A DNA stretch of 10,339 nucleotides from Methanocella_A sp035319305. GTDB taxonomy: Archaea > Halobacteriota > Methanocellia > Methanocellales > Methanocellaceae. The stretch's first letter is position 1. Each line of letters starts with the position of its first letter. Positions 1 through 7,724 of the stretch are shown piece after piece. The notes beneath the pieces were generated by a model that was not told where the DNA came from, searched no databases, and was given only the letters and a program-made list of their open reading frames with translations. The DNA is taken from positions 1 through 10,339 of the forward strand of contig DATHCY010000257.1 of the NCBI GenBank assembly GCA_035319305.1. The letters are read 5' to 3'. A program made the translations under genes and the position numbers.

Positions 1-63
1 AAAAGTTTTTCTCTAATATGCGAAATTATATCATGGCTCGTCTATTCAGATGATTGCTTGTCG

Positions 64-3000
64 CTAGCTCTGGGCAGGCAGTGCGACTGTGAACCTGCTT
101 CCTTGCGCATTGTCGCCAGGCACCCGGTCATCAACGGTTACGCTGCCGCCGAACTTTTCGAGCAGCGTCCTAACTATGTACAGCCCCAGCCCTTTTCCGT
201 GGGCCTTTTTGGTGCCGCGGTGGAACCGGGTGAAAATTTTGGGTTTGACTTCGTCGGGAATGCCGTAGCCATTATCTGAGATTGCAATCTGGTAATATTT
301 CCGGCCGTTCTGGATTGTTTCGCTCGCCTGGATATCGATTGCCACATCAGCATCCGAATACTTGATCGAGTTGCAGATCAGGTTGCAGAAGATTTCCTTC
401 ATCAGAGGCGCGCCGATGACAGGCATTTCATTACTTGGCGCGTAGTTGATCTTCACCTTTTTCCCCGCAGGGCACGGCGCTTCCCTAGCACAGTCTATGA
501 TAATCTCGTTCAGGTCTACAGTTTCCTTTTCGAGCTTGCCTTCGGTGATCTTCTGGAGCTTCCTGACATTCTCGATGAGGATCGAGCTGCTCTGCACCGC
601 ACGGTACGATGTTTCCACGTAGTCCAGCAGCTCGTCGGAGACTCCGGGTTCATCCTTTACCATCTCCAGGTTCATGAGGGCGATCTGGTTGAGGTTGTTG
701 ATGTCGTGGCCCATGATGTCGACATAGAGCTCGGCCTGCATCTTGGACTCTGCCAGGTCCTTCTCGGCTTGCTTGCGCTCCGTGAGATCATAGAATACCG
801 ACAGGTTCAGGTCGCCGATGGACGAGAAGTAGCTCAGGATCTCCTTCTCAGTGCCATCCTTACATCTCACTACGACCTCTCTCGGCTCCGTGCTCGTCCG
901 ATCCCGGATGGCCGGCTCAATGGAGGCGGTCCAGCGCCGGACCACGAACTGCCGGTACTCTGCGTCTGGGTAGGCGAGCGGCCACCAGTGGTCCAGGCTG
1001 GGAATGTCTTCGATGGTGTAGCCGAACGTCTCGGTGAACTTCCGGTTTACCACGCGGATCTGCTCCCCTTCGAAGGCGACCATCGGCACTGGCGATGCCT
1101 CGATCATATTGCGCAGGCGCTCCTCGCTATCCCGCAGCGCTTCCTCTGCCCATTTACGCTCGGTGATGTCCCGGCTTACCACCACAGAACCGGTGATCCT
1201 GCCGCCGCCGTCCCTTATAGGCCCGAAGCTGTAGCTGCCCCACCAAGTCTCGCCTGTGTCCTTTCGTCGTAAGATGTACTCCTCGTTGATCATCGTCTCT
1301 CCCCGTAGCGCCCTCGGGACTGCCCACATGTCCAGCGGAGCCGGGGTCCCGTCGGGGAATAGGACATCGATGTAGTCCGGGTACTCAGCGAGCTTCTTGT
1401 AGCATTCCTCCTTGTTCCGGAACTTGTGGTAAGTGGCGAAAGCATTGTTGAAGTCCACGAAGTTGCCCTCAGTATCCGAGACGAACACCGCGTCGGTCAT
1501 GCTCGCGATGACCGTTTCCAGCTTGGCCTTGCTCTCTCGCAATGCTTCTTCCATCTGCTTGCGCTCTGTGATGTCAGTGTTGGTGCCGAACCAGCGCTGG
1601 ATTTTCCCCTGCTCGTCCCTGATGGGAGTGATCCTTGTGAGGAACCATCGATAATCCCCGTCCTTTCCGCGCAGCGGGAAGACATTGTCGTAAGGCTTAC
1701 CCTCCGTGATGCAGACGCTCCACTCTGCCGTGACGGCCTGCACGTAGTCTGGGTGGTGGACCTTCTGCCAGCCCCACCCCTGCATCTCTTCCAGCGTCGT
1801 ACCGGTGTACTCGTACCACTGCTTGTTGTACCAGAAGATCCAGCCGTCCGCGTTCGCCATCCAGGCCAAGTTGGGGATGTTGTCGGCCAGGGCGTGAAGG
1901 CGGTTCTCGCTCTCTCTCAGCTCCTGTTCCATCCGCTGCTGGGCGATCGTCAGCCGGGCCAGCTGGACGTTGCTGAAGCTAAGCTGCGAAATCAGCCCGG
2001 CAAACTTGGTATAGAAGCCCATCGCCCGGTATACTTTGTCCCGACTATGACGGGGGGTCCGGTCGAGCGCGTCCAGGTAGGCCTTCTCGTCGAAGCCGTA
2101 CCGTCGGGCCTGCTGCCGGAAAAATTCGTAGTCCAGGGTCTCGTCTTCAAAGAAGAACTGGCCGGTGTAAAGGTTGGCCATGTGCTTGCCGTTGACGACG
2201 ATGGGCGTCACGATATCCCACATGCCGTTTTTGCACTTGTACATAGCGTACTTGCCTTCCGCGACAGACCCCGAGAGGTGTAGATCGCTCTCAATGCAGT
2301 TCTTGAGCGTCTCCGGATTGCACCTGTGAAACTTCGTGCAGATATCCTGCCATCCCGAGCCTACCAGGATCCGGCCTTCCAAGTCGACGATAGCGCTGCA
2401 CACGCCCGTGAGAGAGGAGAACGTGTCGGCCAGGCTCTGCAACGCCTCAAGGTCGGTGATCTCCTTGAGCGTTTCCCCAGCTTCAACTTCAGGTGTGAGG
2501 ATCGCGTTCAGCCTAGTCTTAAGCCGCCGCTCCCGGTCCTTCAACGCTTCCTCTAGCCTCTTACGTTCGGTGATGTCAACGTTGGACTCCATCACCTCGC
2601 CGATGTTACCCTCGCGATCAAATTGGGCCTTCCACCGGCTCTGCACCACGATCTTCCTGCCATCCATAGCCGTCTGAATGACTTCGCCCGACCAAAGGCC
2701 GGTCTTGCGCAACTGTTGGTTGATCTCCTCCAAGGGCTGCGGCAGCTGTTTTTTCAGCAGGTCATAGGAGCTCTTTCCAGATGCCTCGGCCTTCTTCCAG
2801 CCGTATAGCGTTTCTGCACCGCTGCTCCAGAAGGTGATCGTACCGTCGATAGATCTGACGAAGATAGCGTCCGGGCTCAGGTCGATCAACATGGCCTGTC
2901 TGCGCAGCGTCTCTTCGGACCGCTTGCGCTCGGTAATGTCCTGGCTGGTGCCGATCATGCGCAAGGGGATACATTCCTGGCTGTAGAAGATCCTCACCCG

Positions 3001-4290
3001 AGAGGTAATCCAGCGGAGCTCCCCATTTCGCAGGATCCGATATTCCGCCTCGCCGTAGTCGTAGCCCGACTCCATCCAGCCCCTGATATGCTGCTCGAAG
3101 CGGCACAGGTCTTCCGAGTATACCCGCTTCGACAGGTCCTCGAACGTGTTATTGAACTGCCCGTGAGGTATGCCGAAGATCGCTTTCATCTCCAGGGTCA
3201 TGACCAGCCGGTTCGTCTCCAGGTTCCAGTCGAAGACGCCTATCCCTCCAGCTTTCTGGGCGATGGTGAGCCGATCGTTGCTGACCCGCAACGCCTCCTC
3301 AGCCCGCTTACGCTCGGTGATGTCCTCCTTGATGGCGATCAGGTTCGTGATGTTGCCCTCGGCGTCCCTCAATGATGAGATGACGGCGGACTCCCAGTAA
3401 AGCTCCCCATTCTTCTTCACGTTAAGAAACTCGCCACGCCACTCATCACCGGACAGAACCGTTTCCCAAAGCCGCTTATACACTTCGGGCGAGGTATGAC
3501 CGGACTTAAGCACGCGGGGATTCTTGCCCTTCGCCTCATCAAGCGTATACCCCGTAAGCTGAGTGAACTTCGGGTTCACATATTCGATGTTCCCCTTGAC
3601 GTCCGTAACGACGATGGTTGCCGGGCTATTGCTCACGAGCGCCTCGAACCGGCCCTCGCTCTCGACCAGCGCTTCCCGGGTCTTCTTCAGTACCCGGTTC
3701 TCAAAAACCTGCCACTCGTCCCCGCGCTTACTAAGGACATAGCGGTGAGCGCTCGACACGTCAAGAATGTCGTTCGCATCGCATTTATCGAGAGAATACG
3801 TGCAGAGCGCGATGATCTTTTCTTCCCCGATTCTATCGTCGATCATCTGCTCGTAGCCGATAAAATCGTTCCAGCGAGAGGTATCGAGCCAGAAGATGTT
3901 GCCAGTCAGCCTCAGACCGGTGAAACCTCGGGCCTTGGCCTGTTCCAGCTTATCCAGCCAGCCGTTCAGCACCCGATTACAATCGAAAACACCATCGATG
4001 TCATACCATTCGCTATGAGGGACGATCTCGATCTGACCCCGCTCCAAGTACCCGTAGAAGCCGGGGATAGCTCGGGATAGCTGGACTTTTACATCTTCCG
4101 CGGGGAATGGCTCGGAAGCGACGCACATGCAAAACTCGTTGTTACTCAGACCCGCCGCAAAATAGGGGGCAAGAACCTCGATTAGGTCCTCTCTGGACTG
4201 GTAGAACATGCAGATATGCGACCCCCAGGGCGCATTTCCGATCAGGTTCATGCCCGCCTCGCTGATCGAGCGCGCATCATCCTTGCCCAT
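64..4290 (-). CDS. Giant soluble multi-sensor histidine kinase (MEDS-PAS3-PocR-PAS3-HATPase)
   Basis: A 1408-residue signal-transducing histidine kinase. Domains, by approximate residue: MEDS (methanogen/methylotroph DcmR sensory) 15-190; three PAS domains at 208-327, 335-452 and 460-573, each ending in a DITERK linker; a PocR ligand-binding domain 605-775 with the Cys cluster ICTKFHRCNPETLKNC; three more PAS domains at 790-907, 913-1041 and 1047-1170; then the kinase core. The likely phosphoacceptor is His1195 in MGHDINNLNQ. The ATPase part shows an N box (Asn1303/Asn1307), DNGYGIP at 1339 and GKGLGL near 1363. No signal peptide or membrane segment is visible, so it should sense cytosolic signals. 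The ATG at 4288-4290 is the first start after an in-frame upstream TGA; no good Shine-Dalgarno precedes it. The first PAS (GKNPRVLKSG) resembles flavin-type PAS domains but lacks the LOV cysteine; its cofactor is unknown. No intact receiver is adjacent. Family assignment is secure; ligands are unknown. Confidence 0.95.
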   Translation of the reverse strand: MGKDDARSISEAGMNLIGNAPWGSHICMFYQSREDLIEVLAPYFAAGLSNNEFCMCVASEPFPAEDVKVQLSRAIPGFYGYLERGQIEIVPHSEWYDIDGVFDCNRVLNGWLDKLEQAKARGFTGLRLTGNIFWLDTSRWNDFIGYEQMIDDRIGEEKIIALCTYSLDKCDANDILDVSSAHRYVLSKRGDEWQVFENRVLKKTREALVESEGRFEALVSNSPATIVVTDVKGNIEYVNPKFTQLTGYTLDEAKGKNPRVLKSGHTSPEVYKRLWETVLSGDEWRGEFLNVKKNGELYWESAVISSLRDAEGNITNLIAIKEDITERKRAEEALRVSNDRLTIAQKAGGIGVFDWNLETNRLVMTLEMKAIFGIPHGQFNNTFEDLSKRVYSEDLCRFEQHIRGWMESGYDYGEAEYRILRNGELRWITSRVRIFYSQECIPLRMIGTSQDITERKRSEETLRRQAMLIDLSPDAIFVRSIDGTITFWSSGAETLYGWKKAEASGKSSYDLLKKQLPQPLEEINQQLRKTGLWSGEVIQTAMDGRKIVVQSRWKAQFDREGNIGEVMESNVDITERKRLEEALKDRERRLKTRLNAILTPEVEAGETLKEITDLEALQSLADTFSSLTGVCSAIVDLEGRILVGSGWQDICTKFHRCNPETLKNCIESDLHLSGSVAEGKYAMYKCKNGMWDIVTPIVVNGKHMANLYTGQFFFEDETLDYEFFRQQARRYGFDEKAYLDALDRTPRHSRDKVYRAMGFYTKFAGLISQLSFSNVQLARLTIAQQRMEQELRESENRLHALADNIPNLAWMANADGWIFWYNKQWYEYTGTTLEEMQGWGWQKVHHPDYVQAVTAEWSVCITEGKPYDNVFPLRGKDGDYRWFLTRITPIRDEQGKIQRWFGTNTDITERKQMEEALRESKAKLETVIASMTDAVFVSDTEGNFVDFNNAFATYHKFRNKEECYKKLAEYPDYIDVLFPDGTPAPLDMWAVPRALRGETMINEEYILRRKDTGETWWGSYSFGPIRDGGGRITGSVVVSRDITERKWAEEALRDSEERLRNMIEASPVPMVAFEGEQIRVVNRKFTETFGYTIEDIPSLDHWWPLAYPDAEYRQFVVRRWTASIEPAIRDRTSTEPREVVVRCKDGTEKEILSYFSSIGDLNLSVFYDLTERKQAEKDLAESKMQAELYVDIMGHDINNLNQIALMNLEMVKDEPGVSDELLDYVETSYRAVQSSSILIENVRKLQKITEGKLEKETVDLNEIIIDCAREAPCPAGKKVKINYAPSNEMPVIGAPLMKEIFCNLICNSIKYSDADVAIDIQASETIQNGRKYYQIAISDNGYGIPDEVKPKIFTRFHRGTKKAHGKGLGLYIVRTLLEKFGGSVTVDDRVPGDNAQGSRFTVALPAQS
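2562..2920 (-). repeat. PAS block shared with the four-PAS kinase (partner about 6060-6415)
   Basis: PAS3 of the giant kinase matches PAS4 of the smaller kinase, including the preceding linker LRRQA-LIDLSPD. Shared segments include DGTITFWS-GAE-LYGW, EINQQL-KT, DGRKI-VQSRW and EVMESNVD. Similarity is also plain at DNA level, for example ACCTC-C-GAT-TT and GATCTTCCTGCCATC on the plus strand. This supports domain exchange or common ancestry of this module. Confidence 0.85.
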
Positions 4291-4370
4291 AGAACCCGTC
4301 GCTTGCTTCGTTATGAGATCCCCCTCGAATTGTCAACGACTCATTAACATGAACCTGACCCAACTGGACG

Positions 4371-4378
4371 GATATAAA
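4371..4378 (-). promoter_or_regulatory. Candidate archaeal TATA box for the giant kinase
   Basis: The minus strand reads TTTATATC inside an AT-rich stretch (about 4371-4390), close to the archaeal box A consensus. Initiation about 25 bases downstream would fall near 4348 and leave a leader of roughly 58 bases before the ATG at 4290. This supports separate transcription of the giant kinase from the upstream kinase-receiver pair. It is a pattern match only; no transcript evidence is available. Confidence 0.5.
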
Positions 4379-4485
4379 TAAATACATTTTGTAGGGGTAC
4401 TTCCGCATTTTAACACCAACAAACGGTTTAGCCATTCAACCATCGAATCCAGTCGACGGATCCGATCGTTGGCGTGATCCAGCCA

Positions 4486-4859
4486 TTAGGTATTTATCGC
4501 TCCTCTGACGGAACTCAGTATACCGCCGATGCTAGCCGACTTTTTAAGAAGGGGTACCGGTCTGCATGCTTCCGGCTTTACGTTGATATCCGCGCTCAAA
4601 AACACGATCCATGGCGTCCGAATCGATCTTTAGAATCTCTCTAGTCGCCTCGATACCGTTCATGATCGGCAATCTGTAGTCCATTAAAAGAACATGCGGT
4701 TTCGGGCGCTCGACGTATTTCTTGACGGCCTCCAGTTCGTCAAAGGCGATAAAACAGATTTGAATGCTGTGTTTTGCGAACACCTTCCAGTACACTTACC
4801 AGATCCTTTTCATCTTCTATGATGGCGATACCCACCATGCATAGTTACGTTTCGTTCAT
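4486..4859 (-). pseudogene. Decayed stand-alone response regulator receiver (paralogue of the gene at 4940-5344)
   Basis: This is a broken copy of a CheY-like receiver. An AGGAAG ribosome site (4867-4872) sits seven bases before an ATG at 4859, but the fifth codon is TAA (4845-4847). The same frame then continues with VGIAIIEDEKDLV, matching VGIAIVEDEKDLV of the intact neighbour. A two-base deletion near 4796-4799 moves the frame to one encoding FAKHSIQICFIAFDELEAV and the phosphoacceptor segment LLMDYRLPIMNG. A one-base insertion near 4609-4615 moves it again to IVFLSADINVKPEA. One or two more small indels near 4567 and 4546 lead to LLKKSASIGG and a TAA at 4486-4488. The longest open piece (4544-4795, GTG start) lacks the N-terminal acidic pocket and the conserved C-terminal lysine, so it could not fold as a normal receiver. 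Several independent lesions make sequencing error an unlikely cause of all of them. Confidence 0.9.
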
Positions 4860-4939
4860 ACAGCTGCTTCCTGTGTAAGGGTTCGATATTATTTCGTGAT
4901 TGCGATACTGAGCATATGCTATTAGGTGATCCGGGCGGT

Positions 4940-5344
4940 TTATGCCGGTGCTGGCACTTTACCCACCGCCTTTTGAACCGCGTAGATGATGTCTTTCAGC
5001 CCGGCGGGTTTTTTCAGGAAGATGAATGCTCCTGCCTTCATCGCCTCGTCTTTTACTGAAATGTCGGCGCTCAAAAAGACGATTTTCGCCTCTGCGTCGA
5101 TCTTCAGGATTTCCTTCGCGGCATCGATGCCGTTCATGATGGGCATGCGGTAGTCCATCAGGATCGCGTGGGGCCTAGGTGTGCACTCAATGTACTTTTT
5201 GACCGCCTCGATCCCATCGTATGCTATAAAACAAATCTGAATGCCCTTCTTGGTAAAGGCTTTCTCATACACTTTCACCAGGTCTTTTTCGTCTTCTACG
5301 ATGGCGATGCCTACTCTGCAGAGTGGTGGGCATTCAGTTGTCAC
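4940..5344 (-). CDS. Stand-alone CheY-like response regulator receiver
   Basis: A 134-residue single-domain receiver that should accept phosphate from a histidine kinase. Visible active-site features are the acidic pair Glu17-Asp18 in VEDEKD, the phosphoacceptor Asp64 in LMDYRMP, Ser92 in FLSAD at the Thr/Ser switch position, and Lys112 in LKKP. No DNA-binding or enzymatic output domain follows, so it probably acts by protein contact or as a phosphate shuttle. The start is GTG at 5342-5344, overlapping the TGA of the upstream kinase as GTGA, with a strong GGAGG seven bases before it. Tight coupling to that kinase suggests they are cognate partners. A decayed paralogue lies 80 bases downstream. 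The acidic pocket is Glu-Asp where many receivers have Asp-Asp, which is within family variation. Confidence 0.95.
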   Translation of the reverse strand: MTTECPPLCRVGIAIVEDEKDLVKVYEKAFTKKGIQICFIAYDGIEAVKKYIECTPRPHAILMDYRMPIMNGIDAAKEILKIDAEAKIVFLSADISVKDEAMKAGAFIFLKKPAGLKDIIYAVQKAVGKVPAPA

Positions 5345-7677
5345 CGGTATCCCTCCGAAGCTGGTAGTGAAACAATAAATCTGGTTCCTTGTGTGTAGTC
5401 TCCCGGCACCCGATCCTCGATCGTGACGTTGCCTCCGGCTGTCTCGACAAGGCTCTTTACGATGAACAGTCCCAGGCCTTTGCCGTGCGCCTTGGTATCG
5501 CCACGCTGGAAACGGGCGAATAGCTTCGGTTTCAGCTCATCTGGAATGCCGGGGCCGCTGTCGGCGATGGAAACTTCGTAGAACTTTTTCCCGGCCCGCA
5601 GGGTTTCGTCCAGCTGTATATCTATGGTGACGTCCTTGCCGGCGTGCTTGATCGAGTTGTTGATGATGTTGCAGAACACCTCCTTCATCAGGGCGGTGCC
5701 CATGATCATGCAGCCCTTTCGGGGCGTGTAGTTGATCTTCACTGCGTACTCTGCAGGCTTGGGTGCCTCTACGATGCACCCTTGGATCATCTCGTCTATG
5801 TCTTCTCGATGCATGGCCAGCTTTTCATGGGTGATCGCCTGGATCTTCCGCACGTTGTCGATGATGGCGGCGCTGCCTCTTACCGAGTTTAGGGAATTTG
5901 TCAGGGCTTCCCTCTGGTCCGCCGTCAGGTTCTCGTCATCCTTGATCAGGTCCAGGTTGGCGAGGGCCACCTGGTTGAGGTTGTTGATGTCGTGGCCCAT
6001 GATGTCAAGGTACAGCTCGGCCTGGTTTTTGGCTTCGCGCAGCCGGTTCTCGATCTGTTTGCGTCCGGTGACATCTACGTTAGACTCCATGACCTCCCTG
6101 ATATTGCCTTCTTCATCAAGCTCAGCCATCCACCTGCTCTGTACGATGATCTTCCTGCCATCTTTGGCTGTTTCCACCACTTCGCCTGACCAGAAGTGAG
6201 TTTTGAGCAATTGCTGGTTAATCTCCTTTATGGGCTGAGGAAACACCTTCTTTAGCAGCTCAAAGGACTTTTTTCCAACGGTCTCCTTTTTCGTCCACCC
6301 GTATAGTGATTCCGCACCGTGGCTCCAGAAGGTGATCGTCCCATCATATTGGCGCACGAAGATGCCGTCGGGGCTCAGGTCAATCAGTGCGGCCTGTCTG
6401 CGCAGCATCTCTTCAGCCTGCTTGCGCTCTGTAATGTCGTTATTGACCTCGAGTATGGCGACCGGCTTACTATGCTCCTTATAGAGAACTTGGTGACTGG
6501 CTACAACGACCTTATGCCCGTCTTTGGCCGTATGTGTCAGCTCTCCCTGCCACCTCCCTGTTTTTTCCAGGGACTCATCCACAGCCTCTTTAGAGATGGG
6601 AAAGATCGTTTTAAAAAGATCGTGGGTAACTTTTCCAAGGGCCTCTTCTTTAGGGTATCCATATAGGATTTCGTCGCCGCCGGTCCACAAGATGATTTGG
6701 CTTTGCATATTGCGGATCATTACGTGCGCGAGGTCTATGATTCTGGCCTGCTCCTGTAATTTCGTCGTATACTCGGCTAACGCCCTATCGGCCTGTCGCT
6801 TGGAGGTGATATCCTGGACTGTCCCGAAAAAGCGCTGAGGTTTTCCTGTTCGGCTATAGTGTACCTCTCCTTCCGCGTGTATGAGTCGCTCGCTTCCATC
6901 GGACGGTGTGATGCGATAATCGATGCTGTACGGTTGACGATCGTGGATTGCCGTTTCGATCGCTTGGTTTACCCGCTCTCGATCGTCCTGGTGAAGCGTG
7001 TCTAAAAATTGCTCGAAGGTCAGGTATTCTTGTTTATCCAGGGTAAATATTCGGTAGAACTCGTCGCTGCAGATGATCTTATCGTCTTTGAGATCCCAGC
7101 TCCAGTTGCCTAGGTGGGTGATCTGCTGGGCCCGTACCAAGTTGGCTTCGCTCTCTCGCAGCGCATTTTCTGCTTGCTTCAACTCGGTAATATCATGGTT
7201 AACCTCCAGGATCGCGATATGGTGGCCGTCCTCGGTGTAGAGTACTTGGCGGCTGGCCACAGTGATCTGATGGCCGTCCTTGGTGGTATGAGTCAGTTCT
7301 CCCTGCCAGCTGCCCTTTTCCTGTAACGACTTGTCCACGGCTTCTCTAGAGATGGGGAAGTTCGTCTTGAATAGATCATGGGAAACCTGACTGATCGCCT
7401 CCTTTCTGGTATAGCCATACAGTTTTTCGTCGCCGCTGGTCCAGAGGATGATCCGGCTGTGGGGGTCGCGTACCAGTACTGGTGCCAAGTCGAGCAGTTG
7501 ATCGCATTCGCTCAGCTTTCCGAAGTGTTTTTTACCGCTGCGTTTGGCGGGTTCGGCGCCCTTGGATCTGGAGACGATCTTCTCCACCTTGGCATGTCCT
7601 TCTTTTATGTCACGTAGTTTATCGGTGGTTTCTTTCTGATCTCGACCAGTTTTTTTTCTGGTAGTGCGCTCAACCAA
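5341..7677 (-). CDS. Soluble four-PAS histidine kinase, coupled to the receiver
   Basis: A 778-residue sensor kinase. Residues 1-55 are highly charged and Lys-rich with no hydrophobic segment, so the protein should be cytosolic. Four PAS domains follow at about 58-170, 175-291, 312-420 and 425-538; the second looks like the PAS_3 type. The kinase core has the probable phosphoacceptor His562 in DIMGHDINNLNQ, an N box near 674 (CNIINNSIKHA), DSGPGIPDE, FARFQRG and GKGLGLFIV. PAS1 and PAS3 are about two-thirds identical by eye, indicating an internal duplication. PAS4 closely matches PAS3 of the giant kinase at 64-4290. The start is TTG at 7675-7677: an in-frame TAA lies upstream with no ATG or GTG between, and AGGGTG sits seven bases before the TTG. 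A TTTATATA box is suitably placed upstream. The TGA overlaps the receiver GTG. Ligands and cofactors cannot be read from the sequence. Confidence 0.95.
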   Translation of the reverse strand: MVERTTRKKTGRDQKETTDKLRDIKEGHAKVEKIVSRSKGAEPAKRSGKKHFGKLSECDQLLDLAPVLVRDPHSRIILWTSGDEKLYGYTRKEAISQVSHDLFKTNFPISREAVDKSLQEKGSWQGELTHTTKDGHQITVASRQVLYTEDGHHIAILEVNHDITELKQAENALRESEANLVRAQQITHLGNWSWDLKDDKIICSDEFYRIFTLDKQEYLTFEQFLDTLHQDDRERVNQAIETAIHDRQPYSIDYRITPSDGSERLIHAEGEVHYSRTGKPQRFFGTVQDITSKRQADRALAEYTTKLQEQARIIDLAHVMIRNMQSQIILWTGGDEILYGYPKEEALGKVTHDLFKTIFPISKEAVDESLEKTGRWQGELTHTAKDGHKVVVASHQVLYKEHSKPVAILEVNNDITERKQAEEMLRRQAALIDLSPDGIFVRQYDGTITFWSHGAESLYGWTKKETVGKKSFELLKKVFPQPIKEINQQLLKTHFWSGEVVETAKDGRKIIVQSRWMAELDEEGNIREVMESNVDVTGRKQIENRLREAKNQAELYLDIMGHDINNLNQVALANLDLIKDDENLTADQREALTNSLNSVRGSAAIIDNVRKIQAITHEKLAMHREDIDEMIQGCIVEAPKPAEYAVKINYTPRKGCMIMGTALMKEVFCNIINNSIKHAGKDVTIDIQLDETLRAGKKFYEVSIADSGPGIPDELKPKLFARFQRGDTKAHGKGLGLFIVKSLVETAGGNVTIEDRVPGDYTQGTRFIVSLPASEGYR
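5352..5356 (-). promoter_or_regulatory. Shine-Dalgarno site for the receiver, inside the kinase 3' end
   Basis: The minus strand reads GGAGG, then seven bases, then the GTG at 5344. It lies within the last codons of the upstream kinase. It fixes the GTG start and supports translational coupling by the GTGA overlap. Confidence 0.85.
6412..7498 (-). repeat. Internal PAS duplication within the four-PAS kinase
   Basis: Copy A is about 7168-7498 (PAS1) and copy B about 6412-6741 (PAS3). Both encode IDLA/LDLA...IILWT-GDE-LYGY...HDLFKT-FPIS-EAVD...WQGELTHT-KDGH...ILEVN-DIT in the same order, with about 72 of 110 residues identical by eye. An unrelated-looking PAS_3-type domain separates them. The entry spans both copies and the intervening domain. 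Confidence 0.85.
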
Positions 7678-7684
7678 GCTAATA

Positions 7685-7690
7685 CACCCT
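7685..7690 (-). promoter_or_regulatory. Shine-Dalgarno site deciding the TTG start of the four-PAS kinase
   Basis: The minus strand reads AGGGTG seven bases before the TTG at 7677. It matches the GGTG part of the archaeal anti-16S complement and supports this rare start codon, since no ATG or GTG is available in frame upstream. Confidence 0.65.
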
Positions 7691-7724
7691 GCATATATAT
7701 TTAAGTTACATTAAGTAAATGTGA

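Noticed and set aside
1..63. A terminator downstream of the giant kinase
   Set aside because: The minus strand has only a four-T run near the edge with no stable stem; too weak to call, and the window ends there.
706..1272. A 188-residue plus-strand open frame opposite the giant kinase
   Set aside because: Same reason: it lies wholly opposite PAS5, PAS6 and the H box, has no ribosome site and no family resemblance.
1426..2283. A 285-residue plus-strand open frame opposite the giant kinase
   Set aside because: It is antisense to a clearly coding gene, has no recognisable motif, and repeats mirror-image segments of the DITERK linkers (such as LALCDV). This is what GC-biased codon use in the real frame produces.
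1141..3330. Regularly spaced short repeats as a CRISPR array
   Set aside because: Units are about 360-400 bases or more apart, in frame, imperfect, and each encodes the PAS exit linker of one protein.
4423..4475. Restriction-like palindromes (GTCGAC, CGGATCCG) as an attachment or operator site
   Set aside because: They are short, isolated and without a second copy or flanking repeat; chance is sufficient.
4544..4795. An 83-residue frame read as a functional short receiver
   Set aside because: Homology to the intact receiver continues in other frames on both sides, and the fragment lacks the acidic pocket and conserved Lys, so it is part of a pseudogene.
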